48,474 nucleotides of DNA from Prolixibacteraceae bacterium (lineage in GTDB: Bacteria; Bacteroidota; Bacteroidia; Bacteroidales; Prolixibacteraceae): assembly GCA_018648265.1 (NCBI GenBank), contig JABGRN010000036.1, positions 1 to 48,474 of the forward strand, given 5' to 3'. Under the pieces are notes generated by a model. It was not told the DNA's origin and did not search any database. It worked only from the letters and a program-made list of their open reading frames with translations. The number at the start of each line of letters is the position of its first letter. The first letter of the stretch is position 1. Below are positions 1 through 8,187 of this stretch, one piece after another. Position numbers and translations under genes: made by a program.

Positions 1-13
1 CCCCTTTTAGGGG
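1..13 (-). terminator. Partial terminator hairpin after the ArdC-like gene
   Basis: A CCCC-TTTTA-GGGG inverted repeat starts at the first base of the window, just downstream of the minus-strand stop at 19-21. The distal stem and the T tract would lie outside the window. A second hairpin, CCACG/CGTGG at about 26-43, overlaps the last codons of the gene. Confidence 0.4.
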
Positions 14-18
14 TTATC

Positions 19-816
19 TCAAAGCCACGTCCTTTGGGCGTGGTTGTTTACTTTGGTGAGCCAGCTTTGGATATATGCCGCACTGTTGTCGATGGTAGCA
101 TTTTCTATCCCGGAAATGCCACAGAGGTAAGCAGCTCCCAGTTCGGCTACGAGTTCTTCCTGACTGTAATCTTTACTGCCAAACCTGTGGTCCGGAAATT
201 TCTCATGGCGGTTCAGGCGTTTCCTGTGCCCTACAGAATGCACCAATTCATGGAATAGTACGCTGTAAAATTGTTCATCTTTGTAAAAGGTCCGTGGATT
301 GGGCATCTGCACTTTATCCAAAGAAGGAATGTAGCAGGCTTTGTCTTTTCCTAATTCAATAACCGGTGCATCTTCCCATAATTCAACCAGTTCGTCACAA
401 GCTGCAATTGCATCGAAATCGTGATCGTGGTTTTCGTTAGCAGGAATTTTGGCAGGGTCAATCCCTTCCACACTGTCGATATGGAAAATACGGTAATACC
501 TGAGCATTGGCACTTCTTCGGTAGAACCCTCTTTCTGGTATTCCATCATTTTCCAGAAAACTACCTGGTACGATTTTGAGCCTTTAATAATTGAACCACC
601 CAACTGTTTCACCTGGTTAAAAGTCAGGAAGTACGGATTTTCGAACCCGAAGCTCAGCAGGTACCAGAAATTAAACCCCCGGTAAGCTTTTTTAGAAACC
701 ATGTTACGGGGCATTGCACCTGCAGTTTTCCAAGGCATTTGCCAGGGGACCACTCCGGCTTCCATACGTTCAATAATCAGGTTGGTAACCATTTCATAAA
801 TATCGAATCTCTTCAT
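19..816 (-). CDS. ArdC-like antirestriction protein, possibly C-terminally shortened
   Basis: ArdC-family proteins combine an N-terminal single-stranded-DNA-binding domain with a zinc metallopeptidase-like domain and protect incoming DNA during transfer. From the start used here the protein has 265 residues. The N-terminal domain runs to about residue 115, with the family's PW..PW segment near residue 24. The zincin motif HELVH is at 189-193, with a downstream EELVAE at about 220-225. I chose the ATG at 816 because the upstream in-frame ATG at 879 would make a duplicated 50-bp leader part of the protein. The end YIQSWL followed by 12 residues and a stop is short: family members usually continue for some tens of residues, and here a hairpin sequence replaces the tail. 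It is probably an island protein that helps the element evade restriction; whether it is active is uncertain. Confidence 0.8.
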   Translation of the reverse strand: MKRFDIYEMVTNLIIERMEAGVVPWQMPWKTAGAMPRNMVSKKAYRGFNFWYLLSFGFENPYFLTFNQVKQLGGSIIKGSKSYQVVFWKMMEYQKEGSTEEVPMLRYYRIFHIDSVEGIDPAKIPANENHDHDFDAIAACDELVELWEDAPVIELGKDKACYIPSLDKVQMPNPRTFYKDEQFYSVLFHELVHSVGHRKRLNRHEKFPDHRFGSKDYSQEELVAELGAAYLCGISGIENATIDNSAAYIQSWLTKVNNHAQRTWL

Positions 817-824
817 ATAATTTA

Positions 825-874
825 CCGCTGCCCTACGGATTTTCATTATGGCTTCTGGCACGCCGATTAAATTT
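825..874 (-). promoter_or_regulatory. Leader family A, copy 1 (upstream of the ArdC-like gene)
   Basis: This 50-bp block matches positions 2383-2432 at 46 of 50 bases. Both copies sit immediately before a minus-strand start codon (816 and 2371) of otherwise unrelated genes. The block contains GGCGTGCC and GGGCAGCGG boxes. Its duplication in front of two island genes suggests a shared promoter, operator or translational leader. The mechanism is not evident from sequence. Confidence 0.6.
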
Positions 875-1301
875 CCCATTTAGTTTTGAGCAGTTTTGGA
901 TTAATGCAAATTTCATTTCCACGAAAAGAAACTCGATTTGCATGTTCTAAAATGCGATCAATAACTTGGGAAGTTTAATCGGGGTAGATCACCTCAGATC
1001 TATTGTTCTTTATGTGCGTTAGTCTGATACTGAAAAAAAATTGAAACACTTCTTAGGTTTTGATTTGGAGAGGAAAAAAGCAACTAATTTTTGGCTGTTA
1101 ATATCAAAGTGGAGCGGAGTGAAAACAGATAAAATTTGGTTGCTGTGTGTGCCTTGAGGTTGGCTTTATGAAGAGAAAAAGGCAGCGTTAAAATTGAACC
1201 GTTGAAATTTAGCTGACCGGAATAAAGCCTTCCGCAAAGGCAAGGTTTTTTTGAATTCGGAGTAAGGAAAAGAATTTCCATGATTTTAAAATACGACTAA
1301 A
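875..1301. other. Intergenic stretch without a supportable gene
   Basis: About 430 bp lie between the ArdC-like leader and the terminator at 1302-1320. A 65-codon minus-strand frame (1084-1281) exists but has no recognisable domain, no convincing start context and biased composition, so I do not call it a gene. No repeat or RNA gene was recognised. Confidence 0.4.
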
Positions 1302-1320
1302 AAAAGGGGAAACCCCTTTT
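1302..1320 (-). terminator. Intrinsic terminator of the 55-aa gene
   Basis: AAAAGGGG-AAA-CCCCTTTT is a perfect 8-bp stem with an adjacent T tract on the minus strand. It lies a few bases after the stop at 1324-1326. Confidence 0.75.
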
Positions 1321-1323
1321 GAA

Positions 1324-1491
1324 TCAAGAGTAAGTGGAAACAAAGTTTTCATACTCAAAAGCTATAAGTTTTGTGTCTAAAGATTCAGCTGCGCCCGGGA
1401 AGTAAATATTTTCCAGGTAAGAAATAAAAGCGTCCCAAAGTGAAGTTTTTGTGATGAATTCTTGTTTTGATTTTGTAATTAAATTTCTCAT
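1324..1491 (-). CDS. Small hypothetical protein, 55 aa
   Basis: This short minus-strand reading frame begins MRNLITKSKQEF and ends FENFVSTYS-like, with an ATG at 1491 and a TGA at 1324-1326. I recognise no domain. The evidence that it is real is contextual: it is followed immediately by a strong intrinsic terminator. It is preceded by a leader (1548-1609) that is duplicated in front of the SSB-tailed gene at 15506. Composition is ordinary and hydrophilic, with an aromatic central stretch; there is no signal peptide or membrane segment. It is probably an accessory island protein co-regulated with the 15171-15506 gene. Confidence 0.55.
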   Translation of the reverse strand: MRNLITKSKQEFITKTSLWDAFISYLENIYFPGAAESLDTKLIAFEYENFVSTYS

Positions 1492-1547
1492 TTTGATTTA
1501 TTTTAGTGAAAATTCACACAGCGGAAAGAAACCCGGGAATCCGGCAA

Positions 1548-1609
1548 CAATTGAGGAATTGGAATACCGTTAAGAAAGTCGGAGAGTTTTAGGATATGCC
1601 GAGAAAATC
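1548..1609 (-). promoter_or_regulatory. Leader family B, copy 1
   Basis: Two conserved blocks, plus-strand GAGGAAtTGGAATACCG and AGGATATGCCGaGAAAATC, are separated by about 21 bases. They recur upstream of the minus-strand gene starting at 15506. Here they lie about 57 bases upstream of the 55-aa gene start. On the minus strand each copy shows a direct repeat of the form CGG(C/T)AT(A)TCC, which could be a regulator-binding pair. Confidence 0.55.
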
Positions 1610-1877
1610 TATTGATGTAAGGGTTAAGGCACTGATCCGGGTTTTAGCTTTGTTGCATTTTCAATGAATTGAATAAATCAGGATGAGAATACGAAATCAG
1701 AACTCGGAGCTTAGAACTTCGGGGAAGCATTTATTTTCGGGAAAGTAGTTACAGGGGAAACAGAAAACTTATTGGTTTATTCCGGGTATGGCAATTTCTG
1801 CTGACGATTCAAGAGGGTGTTTGTCCTAAAAGACAAGGAGTGTTTTTCTTATTTTAATTTCCGATAAGACACAAAAA
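1610..1877. other. Intergenic stretch between leader B and the RadC-like terminator
   Basis: About 270 bp with no supportable reading frame, RNA gene or repeat recognised. Together with leader B it makes a gene-free gap of about 420 bp between 1492 and 1915. Confidence 0.4.
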
Positions 1878-1892
1878 AAGGGCAAAGCCCTT
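1878..1892 (-). terminator. Intrinsic terminator of the RadC-like gene
   Basis: AAGGGC-AAA-GCCCTT is followed on the minus strand by a T7 run. It lies 23 bases after the stop codon at 1916-1918. Confidence 0.7.
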
Positions 1893-1915
1893 AATTATGT
1901 CGGAATTGGAAGTTT

Positions 1916-2371
1916 TTACATAAAACCTTCATCTGCCATTGACAAGTATCCATTAGAAGAGATAATTATGTGGTCCAAAAGGGAAATGTCAAGTAATACC
2001 CCGGCAGATTTTATTTTGTTGGTAATTTTAATGTCTGCATCACTGGCAGTTAAGTTGCCTGAAGGATGGTTGTGGACGGCAATTATTGAACTTGAGCATG
2101 CTAAAAGTGCAGCTTGAAAAATCAGTTTAACATCGACTGATACCCCGGAAATTCCACCCGTACCAATTTTAGATAATCCGAGAACCGTATTACTTCTTGA
2201 AAGAAGCAGCACCGCGAATGTTTCACGGTAATCGATATCTTCCCAAATTGGTATAACCAGTTTCGCAGCTTCATCAGAAGAAGTTACTTTTGCACGATTT
2301 CGGGCCTTAATACTATGCGAATAACTACATTTTACTTCCGCAATTTGTTGATTAAAAAGATTTAATTCCAT
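1916..2371 (-). CDS. RadC-like JAB/MPN-domain protein
   Basis: This 151-residue protein is a single JAB-type (RadC C-terminal) domain. The JAMM signature is complete: a glutamate near residue 50, HNHPSG with histidines at 100 and 102, and SxxD with aspartate at 111. It lacks the N-terminal helix-hairpin-helix part of chromosomal RadC. Such short versions are common on plasmids, phages and integrative elements, often near antirestriction genes, but their biochemical role is not settled. The start at 2371 is chosen because the longer in-frame alternative (2476) would translate the leader shared with the ArdC-like gene. It is a separate transcription unit with its own leader and terminator. Confidence 0.85.
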   Translation of the reverse strand: MELNLFNQQIAEVKCSYSHSIKARNRAKVTSSDEAAKLVIPIWEDIDYRETFAVLLLSRSNTVLGLSKIGTGGISGVSVDVKLIFQAALLACSSSIIAVHNHPSGNLTASDADIKITNKIKSAGVLLDISLLDHIIISSNGYLSMADEGFM

Positions 2372-2382
2372 ACTATTTTTTT

Positions 2383-2432
2383 CCGCTGCCCTACGGTTTT
2401 TTATTATGGCATCTGGCACGCCGGTTAAATTT
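2383..2432 (-). promoter_or_regulatory. Leader family A, copy 2 (upstream of the RadC-like gene)
   Basis: This is the partner of 825-874, identical at 46 of 50 bases. It ends 11 bases before the RadC-like start. The four differences change the encoded peptide non-synonymously (for example E to D, M to I). That favours conservation as DNA or RNA rather than as protein. Confidence 0.6.
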
Positions 2433-2488
2433 TGGCGTATGCTCATTGAGCCGGATGGATTAAGGCAAGGGCGCAATCACATAAAAAA

Positions 2489-2523
2489 AACAGGCAAGGG
2501 CGCTTGTATTACCCTTGCCTGTT
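2489..2523 (-). terminator. Intrinsic terminator closing the hsd operon
   Basis: A perfect 12-bp stem, AACAGGCAAGGG/CCCTTGCCTGTT, is followed on the minus strand by T8. It lies about 80 bases beyond the last gene (stop at 2606). The upstream arm partly duplicates GGCAAGGGCGC at 2464-2474, a 12-bp direct repeat. Confidence 0.8.
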
Positions 2524-2605
2524 CCAGATGGCGATTAATATCTTTGGCGGAATTTAAGTGGAGAAAACTATATGTGTTCTAATAATACTGTAATTGAAAT
2601 CTTGT

Positions 2606-3175
2606 TTAACCAAGGCGAAAAAATGATTGCAAATAGCTTAGGTAAGATTTTTGTTCACTTAATTTATATCGATAATGTCTGTAAAATGGGAGCAAAGGCC
2701 TATTCAACAAGTTATTATCTGCCGGAATTGGTATATTGATTTCCAAATTATAAAACTGACTTGCTCTATTTCTTTCTAATCCCTGATTTAATAAAACTTT
2801 GTAAAGTAGCTCTGATGTTAGAAAAACCGGAATTTCCCCACTCACATCGATTAAATCCAATTCATTTTTTCTTTGAGAAATTGATTCTTTAGCGACTTCT
2901 TCCCACTTCCTGTTTTTACTTGTTTCTTCTTCCTGGTAATCTGTCACTAAATTTTGGACATAAACGTCATTTAAGGATATTCCAATCAATTTAAGGTTTT
3001 TCAATATTCCAGTGAAATAACGTTCATCATTTCCCAAATCAAAAACGTATTCGAATTCTAATCTATTTTGATTTCTATCAAACGCTGTTGGATCACAGCC
3101 TAACACGAAGGCCTTAATGTTTTGCAGATTAGTAAAAAAAGGCTTAGGGTTTGTGTGTTCAACTAATTGTCCCAT
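2606..3175 (-). CDS. Putative uracil-DNA-glycosylase-fold protein
   Basis: This 189-residue protein has features suggestive of the uracil-DNA glycosylase superfamily: an N-terminal VLGCDPT motif (residues 24-30) in the position of motif A, a VQNL segment (73-76), a strand-like IPVFLTS (115-121) and a late RPLLPFYRH (159-167) with a histidine where the family's second motif occurs. I cannot verify the fold without a profile search. It starts 12 bases after hsdR and precedes the strong terminator at 2489-2523, so it is the last gene of the hsd operon. A nucleotide-excising or base-sensing role next to restriction would be plausible; this is inference. The alternative is a conserved hypothetical protein of unrelated function. 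Confidence 0.5.
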   Translation of the reverse strand: MGQLVEHTNPKPFFTNLQNIKAFVLGCDPTAFDRNQNRLEFEYVFDLGNDERYFTGILKNLKLIGISLNDVYVQNLVTDYQEEETSKNRKWEEVAKESISQRKNELDLIDVSGEIPVFLTSELLYKVLLNQGLERNRASQFYNLEINIPIPADNNLLNRPLLPFYRHYRYKLSEQKSYLSYLQSFFRLG

Positions 3176-3187
3176 TAATTGATTTTA

Positions 3188-6100
3188 TTAATTATTATTT
3201 TGATACTTCTTAAAATTCTCAGCCTGTTCAAAAATCTCCTTGTACACTTCATCACGGTTAACCGGTGGGTAATCGTTTTCGGCCAGAAGCATAATTAAAT
3301 CAACTTTTAGTTCGGCTTTAATATCAGATCGTTTGCTCCAATCGGTGTATTTGGCTTTGTCGTCAACCACGGTTTTAACTTCTTTCGCTAAAAGAATAAG
3401 TTTATCTTCCGGGTATTCAAAATCGTATTTGTGGGCCAGTGCTTTCAAAATATCGTAAAACGCTTTTTCCTCGAAATCGATTCCCATTTCATTGAATGAT
3501 TCCTTCTCTTTCTTTAAAGCGTGGTACAAATCAATAATTTCATCGGTAAAATCTTCCAGCACTTCACTTCGCAAAACATCAGATTCCTTGCGCTCGTTAT
3601 ATTTCTCCACCAGCGATTTCATTTTTTCCGAGAAGTCAATTCCTTTCATTTTATTCACTTTCTTGAAATCCTCGATGGCTTTGGCCAGCAGTTGCTGCAA
3701 GAGTTTTATTTTGGTATTCGGCAATTTTATCTTTTCAATTTTTGCCAAATAATTATCATCAAAAATATCTACCTCAGTTTGCTTGTCGGAACCCAGTTTG
3801 AAAATTTCTTCTACTCCATCACTTAACAACGCCTGTTTTATCATTTCCCGAACTTTGGCATTCATCTGCGCAATATCGGGAGCATCGCCTTTTGTTAACT
3901 TAAAAACGATGGAACGAACTGCCAGATAAAAATGAATGAGGTCGCGTTGTTCCTGACCGAATGCCTCGTTGCCGGAACAAATATCGTAAGCTGCTTTCAA
4001 TCGTTTCACCAAATACATAAACCGCTTTTCCAGTTCCTGGGTAACCTGTACAAATTCGGCAGCCATATTCAGGGTTTCCAGTTGTTGTAACGGCGAACCT
4101 TTAAAGTAGGGTGTTGTATTAAATTTATGAAAGATTTTATTGAGTAAATCCAGATGGTCTTTTACTACAATCACCGACTGCTCAATGTCTTCGAAATTGT
4201 TACTGTCGGCTTTGTTGTAATGCGCGAGGGCCAGATTCATCTGTTTTTTGATGCCAATATAATCGACAACCAATCCTTTTTCTTTACCTTCAATTTTGCG
4301 GTTAACGCGCGAAATAGTTTGAATCAGGTTATGCCGCTGGACCGGTTTGTCGATGTACATGGTATCCAGGGCTGGAACATCGAAACCGGTAAGCCACATA
4401 TCAACCAAAACAGCAATTTTGAAATTTGATTTTTCGTTTTTGAATTGTCGGTCCAACTCTTTGCGGTATTCTTTGGTGCCTAGTAAATCGTACAACTCTT
4501 TCTCATCATCCTGGCCCCGGGTCATTACCATTTTAATTCGTTCCATCGGTTTGATTTCCCGTTTCTCCTTTTCTGTTAATTCGGCATCTACATCGCAGGA
4601 TTTTACTTCTGTCCATTCGGGACGCAAAGCAATAATTTGTTTGTACAAATCCCAGGCAATTGGGCGACTGCTACACACAAACATTGCTTTTCCTTTAATC
4701 GTTGCACCTTCGGCAATGCGGTTTTCATAATGCTTTACAAAATCTTCGGCAACGGCTTTTATGCGGTCGGGATCACCAATAATCACATTCATATTAGTGG
4801 TGGCCTTTTTACTCTCCTCAATCTGGTATTCGTTAGTGCCTTCTTCAGCGCACTTATTGTAATATTTTTCAATATCCTGAAGCTTGCTGTTTTCGAGCAA
4901 TACTTTTGCAGCACGGCCTTCGTAAACAATGGGAACAGTAATTTTATCTTTTACCGACTCTGTCATGGTGTAAGAATCTACAATCTCACCAAATACACTC
5001 TCCATTGCATCGATGGGTGTGCCGGTAAAACCAACATACGTGGCATTGGGCAGCGAATCGTGCAGGTATTTGGCAAATCCGTAGGTTTTTGTAACTCCCT
5101 TTGCAGTAATTTTTATTTTCTGGTCGAGGTTGGTTTGGCTGCGGTGTGCTTCATCCGAAATACAAATTACATTGGTTCGTTCGGTGAGCAACTCGGTATC
5201 TTCGGTAAATTTATGAATGGTTGTAAGAAAAACTCCACCGCTGTTCCGGTCCTGCAACAATTCGCGTAAATGGGCACGACTTTCGACACTGATAACAGTT
5301 TCATCGCCAATGTAACCTTTGCCGTTGGTAAATTGCGTGGAAAGTTGATCATCTAAATCGTTGCGGTCGGTTATTAAAATAATGGTAGGACTTGAAAAAT
5401 GAACGCTTTTCATTAACAATCGAGTTAAAAAAAGCATCGTAAAACTTTTTCCGCATCCGGTGGCACCGAAATAAGTTCCTCCTTTTCCGTCACCATCGGG
5501 ACGCTGCTGTTTTTTTATGCTTTCAAATAATTTACGGGCGGCGTAATATTGCGGATAGCGACAAACTATCTTTTCGTCCTTTTTCGAGCTATCGGGCAGG
5601 TAAATAAAATTGTGAATTATGTCGCGTAAACGGTTGCGGTTAAACATGCCCTGAATCAAGGAATACATTGACGGGATTCCATCCACCTCGGTTTCGTTAC
5701 CTGTAATTTTACGCCAGGCATAGAAAAATTCGTAGGGTGCGAAAAATGAACCGGCCTTGTTGTTTATTCCATCACTGATAACACAAAAAGCATTGTATTT
5801 AAAAAGTTCCGGGATATCGCGTTTATACCTTACTGTTAGCTGAATAAAGGCATCGTGAATAGTGGCTTCTTCGCGGATGGCACTTTTAAATTCAAACACC
5901 ACCAGCGGTATACCGTTGATGTAAATTATGGCATCGGGGATGCGTTTTTCGTAACCGGAAATTTCGAGCTGGTTAACCACTTTATAGATGTTGTTATCCG
6001 GTTTTTCCTGATAAATAGTATCAACATCTGCGGCAATGGAATTATATTCTGATTCTGTTTCGTTTACCGACTCACTTTTTTTATTGAAAGTACTATAATT

Positions 6101-6421
6101 GATTAGCTGAATGTAAAGGTCTTTTTTTGTGGGGTCTTCCCTTTTTAAAAGGAAACCGTCGCAAACCAGTTTCATGATGGCTTTGTTGCTTTCATACAAA
6201 TCAGAAGCCGGGAATTTCTCCAAATCGCGAATGATGTTTTCCACCTCTGCAACCGTTATTTCTTCTTCATGGTATTGTTTCAGCAGAAAAGCTTTCAGGT
6301 CATCTTTAATCAATACTTCCTCCGGTGAGCGCTGAATGGTCTGTCCGAAATGGTGCGGAATACCTTCTTTTCCCAGCAGGTCAATAAAAGCCTGTTCTAA
6401 TTGTGCTTCGGTGAACTTCAT
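3188..6421 (-). CDS. hsdR: Type I restriction enzyme, R subunit (HsdR)
   Basis: This is the motor and nuclease subunit of a type I restriction-modification complex. It translocates DNA from unmethylated target sites and cleaves at a distance. The 1077 residues hold a PD-(D/E)xK nuclease core with D163 and E177-F-K179. The superfamily-2 helicase follows, with Walker A GATGCGKS at about 319-326 and DEAH at 423-426, then a TGTP motif and a QTISRVNR-type motif VI. The C-terminal region is helical. Length and domain order are normal and all key motifs are present, so it should be active. It lies 6 bases downstream of an AlbA_2 gene. It is separated from hsdM and hsdS by about 5.8 kb of cargo instead of being adjacent, as is usual. 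Confidence 0.95.
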   Translation of the reverse strand: MKFTEAQLEQAFIDLLGKEGIPHHFGQTIQRSPEEVLIKDDLKAFLLKQYHEEEITVAEVENIIRDLEKFPASDLYESNKAIMKLVCDGFLLKREDPTKKDLYIQLINYSTFNKKSESVNETESEYNSIAADVDTIYQEKPDNNIYKVVNQLEISGYEKRIPDAIIYINGIPLVVFEFKSAIREEATIHDAFIQLTVRYKRDIPELFKYNAFCVISDGINNKAGSFFAPYEFFYAWRKITGNETEVDGIPSMYSLIQGMFNRNRLRDIIHNFIYLPDSSKKDEKIVCRYPQYYAARKLFESIKKQQRPDGDGKGGTYFGATGCGKSFTMLFLTRLLMKSVHFSSPTIILITDRNDLDDQLSTQFTNGKGYIGDETVISVESRAHLRELLQDRNSGGVFLTTIHKFTEDTELLTERTNVICISDEAHRSQTNLDQKIKITAKGVTKTYGFAKYLHDSLPNATYVGFTGTPIDAMESVFGEIVDSYTMTESVKDKITVPIVYEGRAAKVLLENSKLQDIEKYYNKCAEEGTNEYQIEESKKATTNMNVIIGDPDRIKAVAEDFVKHYENRIAEGATIKGKAMFVCSSRPIAWDLYKQIIALRPEWTEVKSCDVDAELTEKEKREIKPMERIKMVMTRGQDDEKELYDLLGTKEYRKELDRQFKNEKSNFKIAVLVDMWLTGFDVPALDTMYIDKPVQRHNLIQTISRVNRKIEGKEKGLVVDYIGIKKQMNLALAHYNKADSNNFEDIEQSVIVVKDHLDLLNKIFHKFNTTPYFKGSPLQQLETLNMAAEFVQVTQELEKRFMYLVKRLKAAYDICSGNEAFGQEQRDLIHFYLAVRSIVFKLTKGDAPDIAQMNAKVREMIKQALLSDGVEEIFKLGSDKQTEVDIFDDNYLAKIEKIKLPNTKIKLLQQLLAKAIEDFKKVNKMKGIDFSEKMKSLVEKYNERKESDVLRSEVLEDFTDEIIDLYHALKKEKESFNEMGIDFEEKAFYDILKALAHKYDFEYPEDKLILLAKEVKTVVDDKAKYTDWSKRSDIKAELKVDLIMLLAENDYPPVNRDEVYKEIFEQAENFKKYQNNN

Positions 6422-6427
6422 GTTGCT

Positions 6428-8125
6428 TTAATTTTCAAGAATCTGCCACAATCCTGTTTTGGCAGAACCCTTTCTCTCAATTATTTTTGCTTTGCGCAAT
6501 TTACGCACATCTTTTTCTATTGTACTTAATGAAGTGCCAATAATTTCGGCAATATTACTTCTGGACAAAGATGGTTCTATGCTCATTAGCATAATTATCC
6601 ATAAGCTTCTTTCTCCAAATTCTGTTGTGATCTTCTCTGGATTTAATCCATATTTACCCCGTAAATACCCCGTAAATACCCCGTAATTAATTCTCAAAAA
6701 CCGGATATTTTCTTCAACTCCTAAATTAATACGCTTCTTAATTGTTCCAAATTCTTTTTTCAATTCGAGAACTGCACTACCAATTTGACTACCTGTTTCA
6801 TTTTCTACCAACCTCTCTACCAACCCTTCAACCAACCTTTCTTTTCCACTTTCAGAAGTAGCTTCATCTTCCACAAAATCAGGATGAATTTTAATCTCTA
6901 TAACAAAATAACTTCTGTTCGGCTCGTCGGTATCAAATACAGGTGCAGGCGAACCATTATTTTTTAATGTTCTTATAATGGTAGGTATCCCTGTTCCACG
7001 TCCTTCGGTTAGTTCCAATTCCTTTAAAAAACCACCAATTCTGCGATTTCGGTAACGCCTGATTCTAACTATCCCACTATCAAAGTCAACCTGTTTTAAT
7101 GATGGGTCGATTCCATTATAGCTTATTATTTCGATGGCTTCCGGTAAAACCCGTACTTCAATGGGTTCCCTTAATTCATAGTTCCGATGATAAACCGCAT
7201 TCGCCAGAGCTTCTTCAATGGCTTCGTACGGATAGTTGAATATTTTATCAGCCTCGGCACGGTCGGCATATTTTTTAACCTTGCTTTTTATAATGTTGGT
7301 TTGAATGTACGACAAAGCATTTGTAAGCTGTTTTTGAATAGCACCGTCAAAGGTTTTTTCGTTGAACTCTTTTGCACCAACTCCATACGGAAACTCAACA
7401 ACATCGATTTGTACTCCCGGGAAAAACTGCTTCGGGTTTTCGGAGAACATTAACAAGCCTACATTTTTAGGAAACAGGTGTTCCTGTGCCCCCTCGCACA
7501 AATTCATTGCGGTAGCCAGCTCTTCAAGGGTCATGGTTGCACTTTCGTTAAAGAGCTTGCTTTTGATTTTTGCTAAATGCCCGCGCATTAAATCGAAACT
7601 CAGATTTTCGATACCGGTTAATGAGTTTACCCTGTCGTCGAAAGGAATACGGGCAGTTAGTTGAACGAGTTCGGATTCCTGCTCGGCATTTGGAATTACG
7701 CTGCTCGAAAACTGACGGATTCGGTAATTATATGTTTTGTGTTTGGTCAAAACATCATCGGGCACTTTATATGGCCGGTTACTTCCGGCAGGGACCCATA
7801 TAACTAAAACATGTTTCCCGTCAATTTCTTCAAGCGACAAACGGGGCATATAATTTGGCTGAACCAAGTTGCAATAACCAATCATATCTTTTTGTACCCG
7901 CTCGAAACCATCGGGATTAAAACCCAAAACAGGACGTTTTGGTTTTCCATTTGCATCCTGCACGCCAATAACAATATATCCGCTGCCTTCGTTTTCAAAA
8001 TCGTTGGCAAAAGCACAAACCGTTCGCATTACCGTTTTTGGGTTCCACCCTTCTTTTAACTCCAGCCGTGTGCCTTCAACAACTGTCCCCGACAATACTG
8101 TTTCTATATTTATTGGTATGCTCAT
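6428..8125 (-). CDS. Schlafen/AlbA_2-domain protein with GHKL-like ATPase region and C-terminal winged helix
   Basis: The 565-residue protein belongs to the large group annotated as ATP-binding or RecG-like transcriptional regulators with an AlbA_2 (Schlafen-type) domain. The N-terminal domain (about 1-130) starts with the family's EGTRLELKEGW motif. The middle has a histidine-kinase-like ATPase motif, EEALANAVYHRNY (about 315-327), and an ELTEGRGTGI segment near 387. A linker carries LVE-type tetrapeptide repeats, as is common in this group. The C-terminus is a helix-turn-helix (SRSNIAEIIG...). It sits between cargo genes and hsdR. Codons near residue 480 contain three 11-bp tandem repeats (6655-6687) whose loss or gain would shift the frame. 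The function is unknown; a nucleic-acid-binding regulator or defence accessory is likely. Confidence 0.8.
   Translation of the reverse strand: MSIPINIETVLSGTVVEGTRLELKEGWNPKTVMRTVCAFANDFENEGSGYIVIGVQDANGKPKRPVLGFNPDGFERVQKDMIGYCNLVQPNYMPRLSLEEIDGKHVLVIWVPAGSNRPYKVPDDVLTKHKTYNYRIRQFSSSVIPNAEQESELVQLTARIPFDDRVNSLTGIENLSFDLMRGHLAKIKSKLFNESATMTLEELATAMNLCEGAQEHLFPKNVGLLMFSENPKQFFPGVQIDVVEFPYGVGAKEFNEKTFDGAIQKQLTNALSYIQTNIIKSKVKKYADRAEADKIFNYPYEAIEEALANAVYHRNYELREPIEVRVLPEAIEIISYNGIDPSLKQVDFDSGIVRIRRYRNRRIGGFLKELELTEGRGTGIPTIIRTLKNNGSPAPVFDTDEPNRSYFVIEIKIHPDFVEDEATSESGKERLVEGLVERLVENETGSQIGSAVLELKKEFGTIKKRINLGVEENIRFLRINYGVFTGYLRGKYGLNPEKITTEFGERSLWIIMLMSIEPSLSRSNIAEIIGTSLSTIEKDVRKLRKAKIIERKGSAKTGLWQILEN
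6655..6687 (-). repeat. 11-bp tandem repeat inside the AlbA_2/ATPase gene
   Basis: Three consecutive units of TACCCCGTAAA are present, the third ending in T. Because 11 is not a multiple of three, slippage by one unit would shift the reading frame before the C-terminal helix-turn-helix. This is the layout of a contingency (phase-variable) locus, although three copies is a low number. Confidence 0.75.
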
Positions 8126-8187
8126 TGTTTATATGCGGTTCAATTCAGTTCTGCTTGTTTTGTGGTTTTTCAACCGCAAGGTAAATA

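Noticed and set aside
1084-1281. 65-codon minus-strand frame between the ArdC-like and 55-aa genes
   Set aside because: No recognisable motif, no leader or terminator of its own, and composition like translated non-coding DNA.
3492-5269. Several plus-strand frames of 86-210 codons inside hsdR
   Set aside because: They are antisense to a well-supported gene and have no recognisable domains.
6806-6840. Tandem repeats near the LVE-type tetrapeptides of the AlbA_2/ATPase protein as a second phase-variable site
   Set aside because: The units are in-frame (12-base type) and typical for the linker of this protein family.
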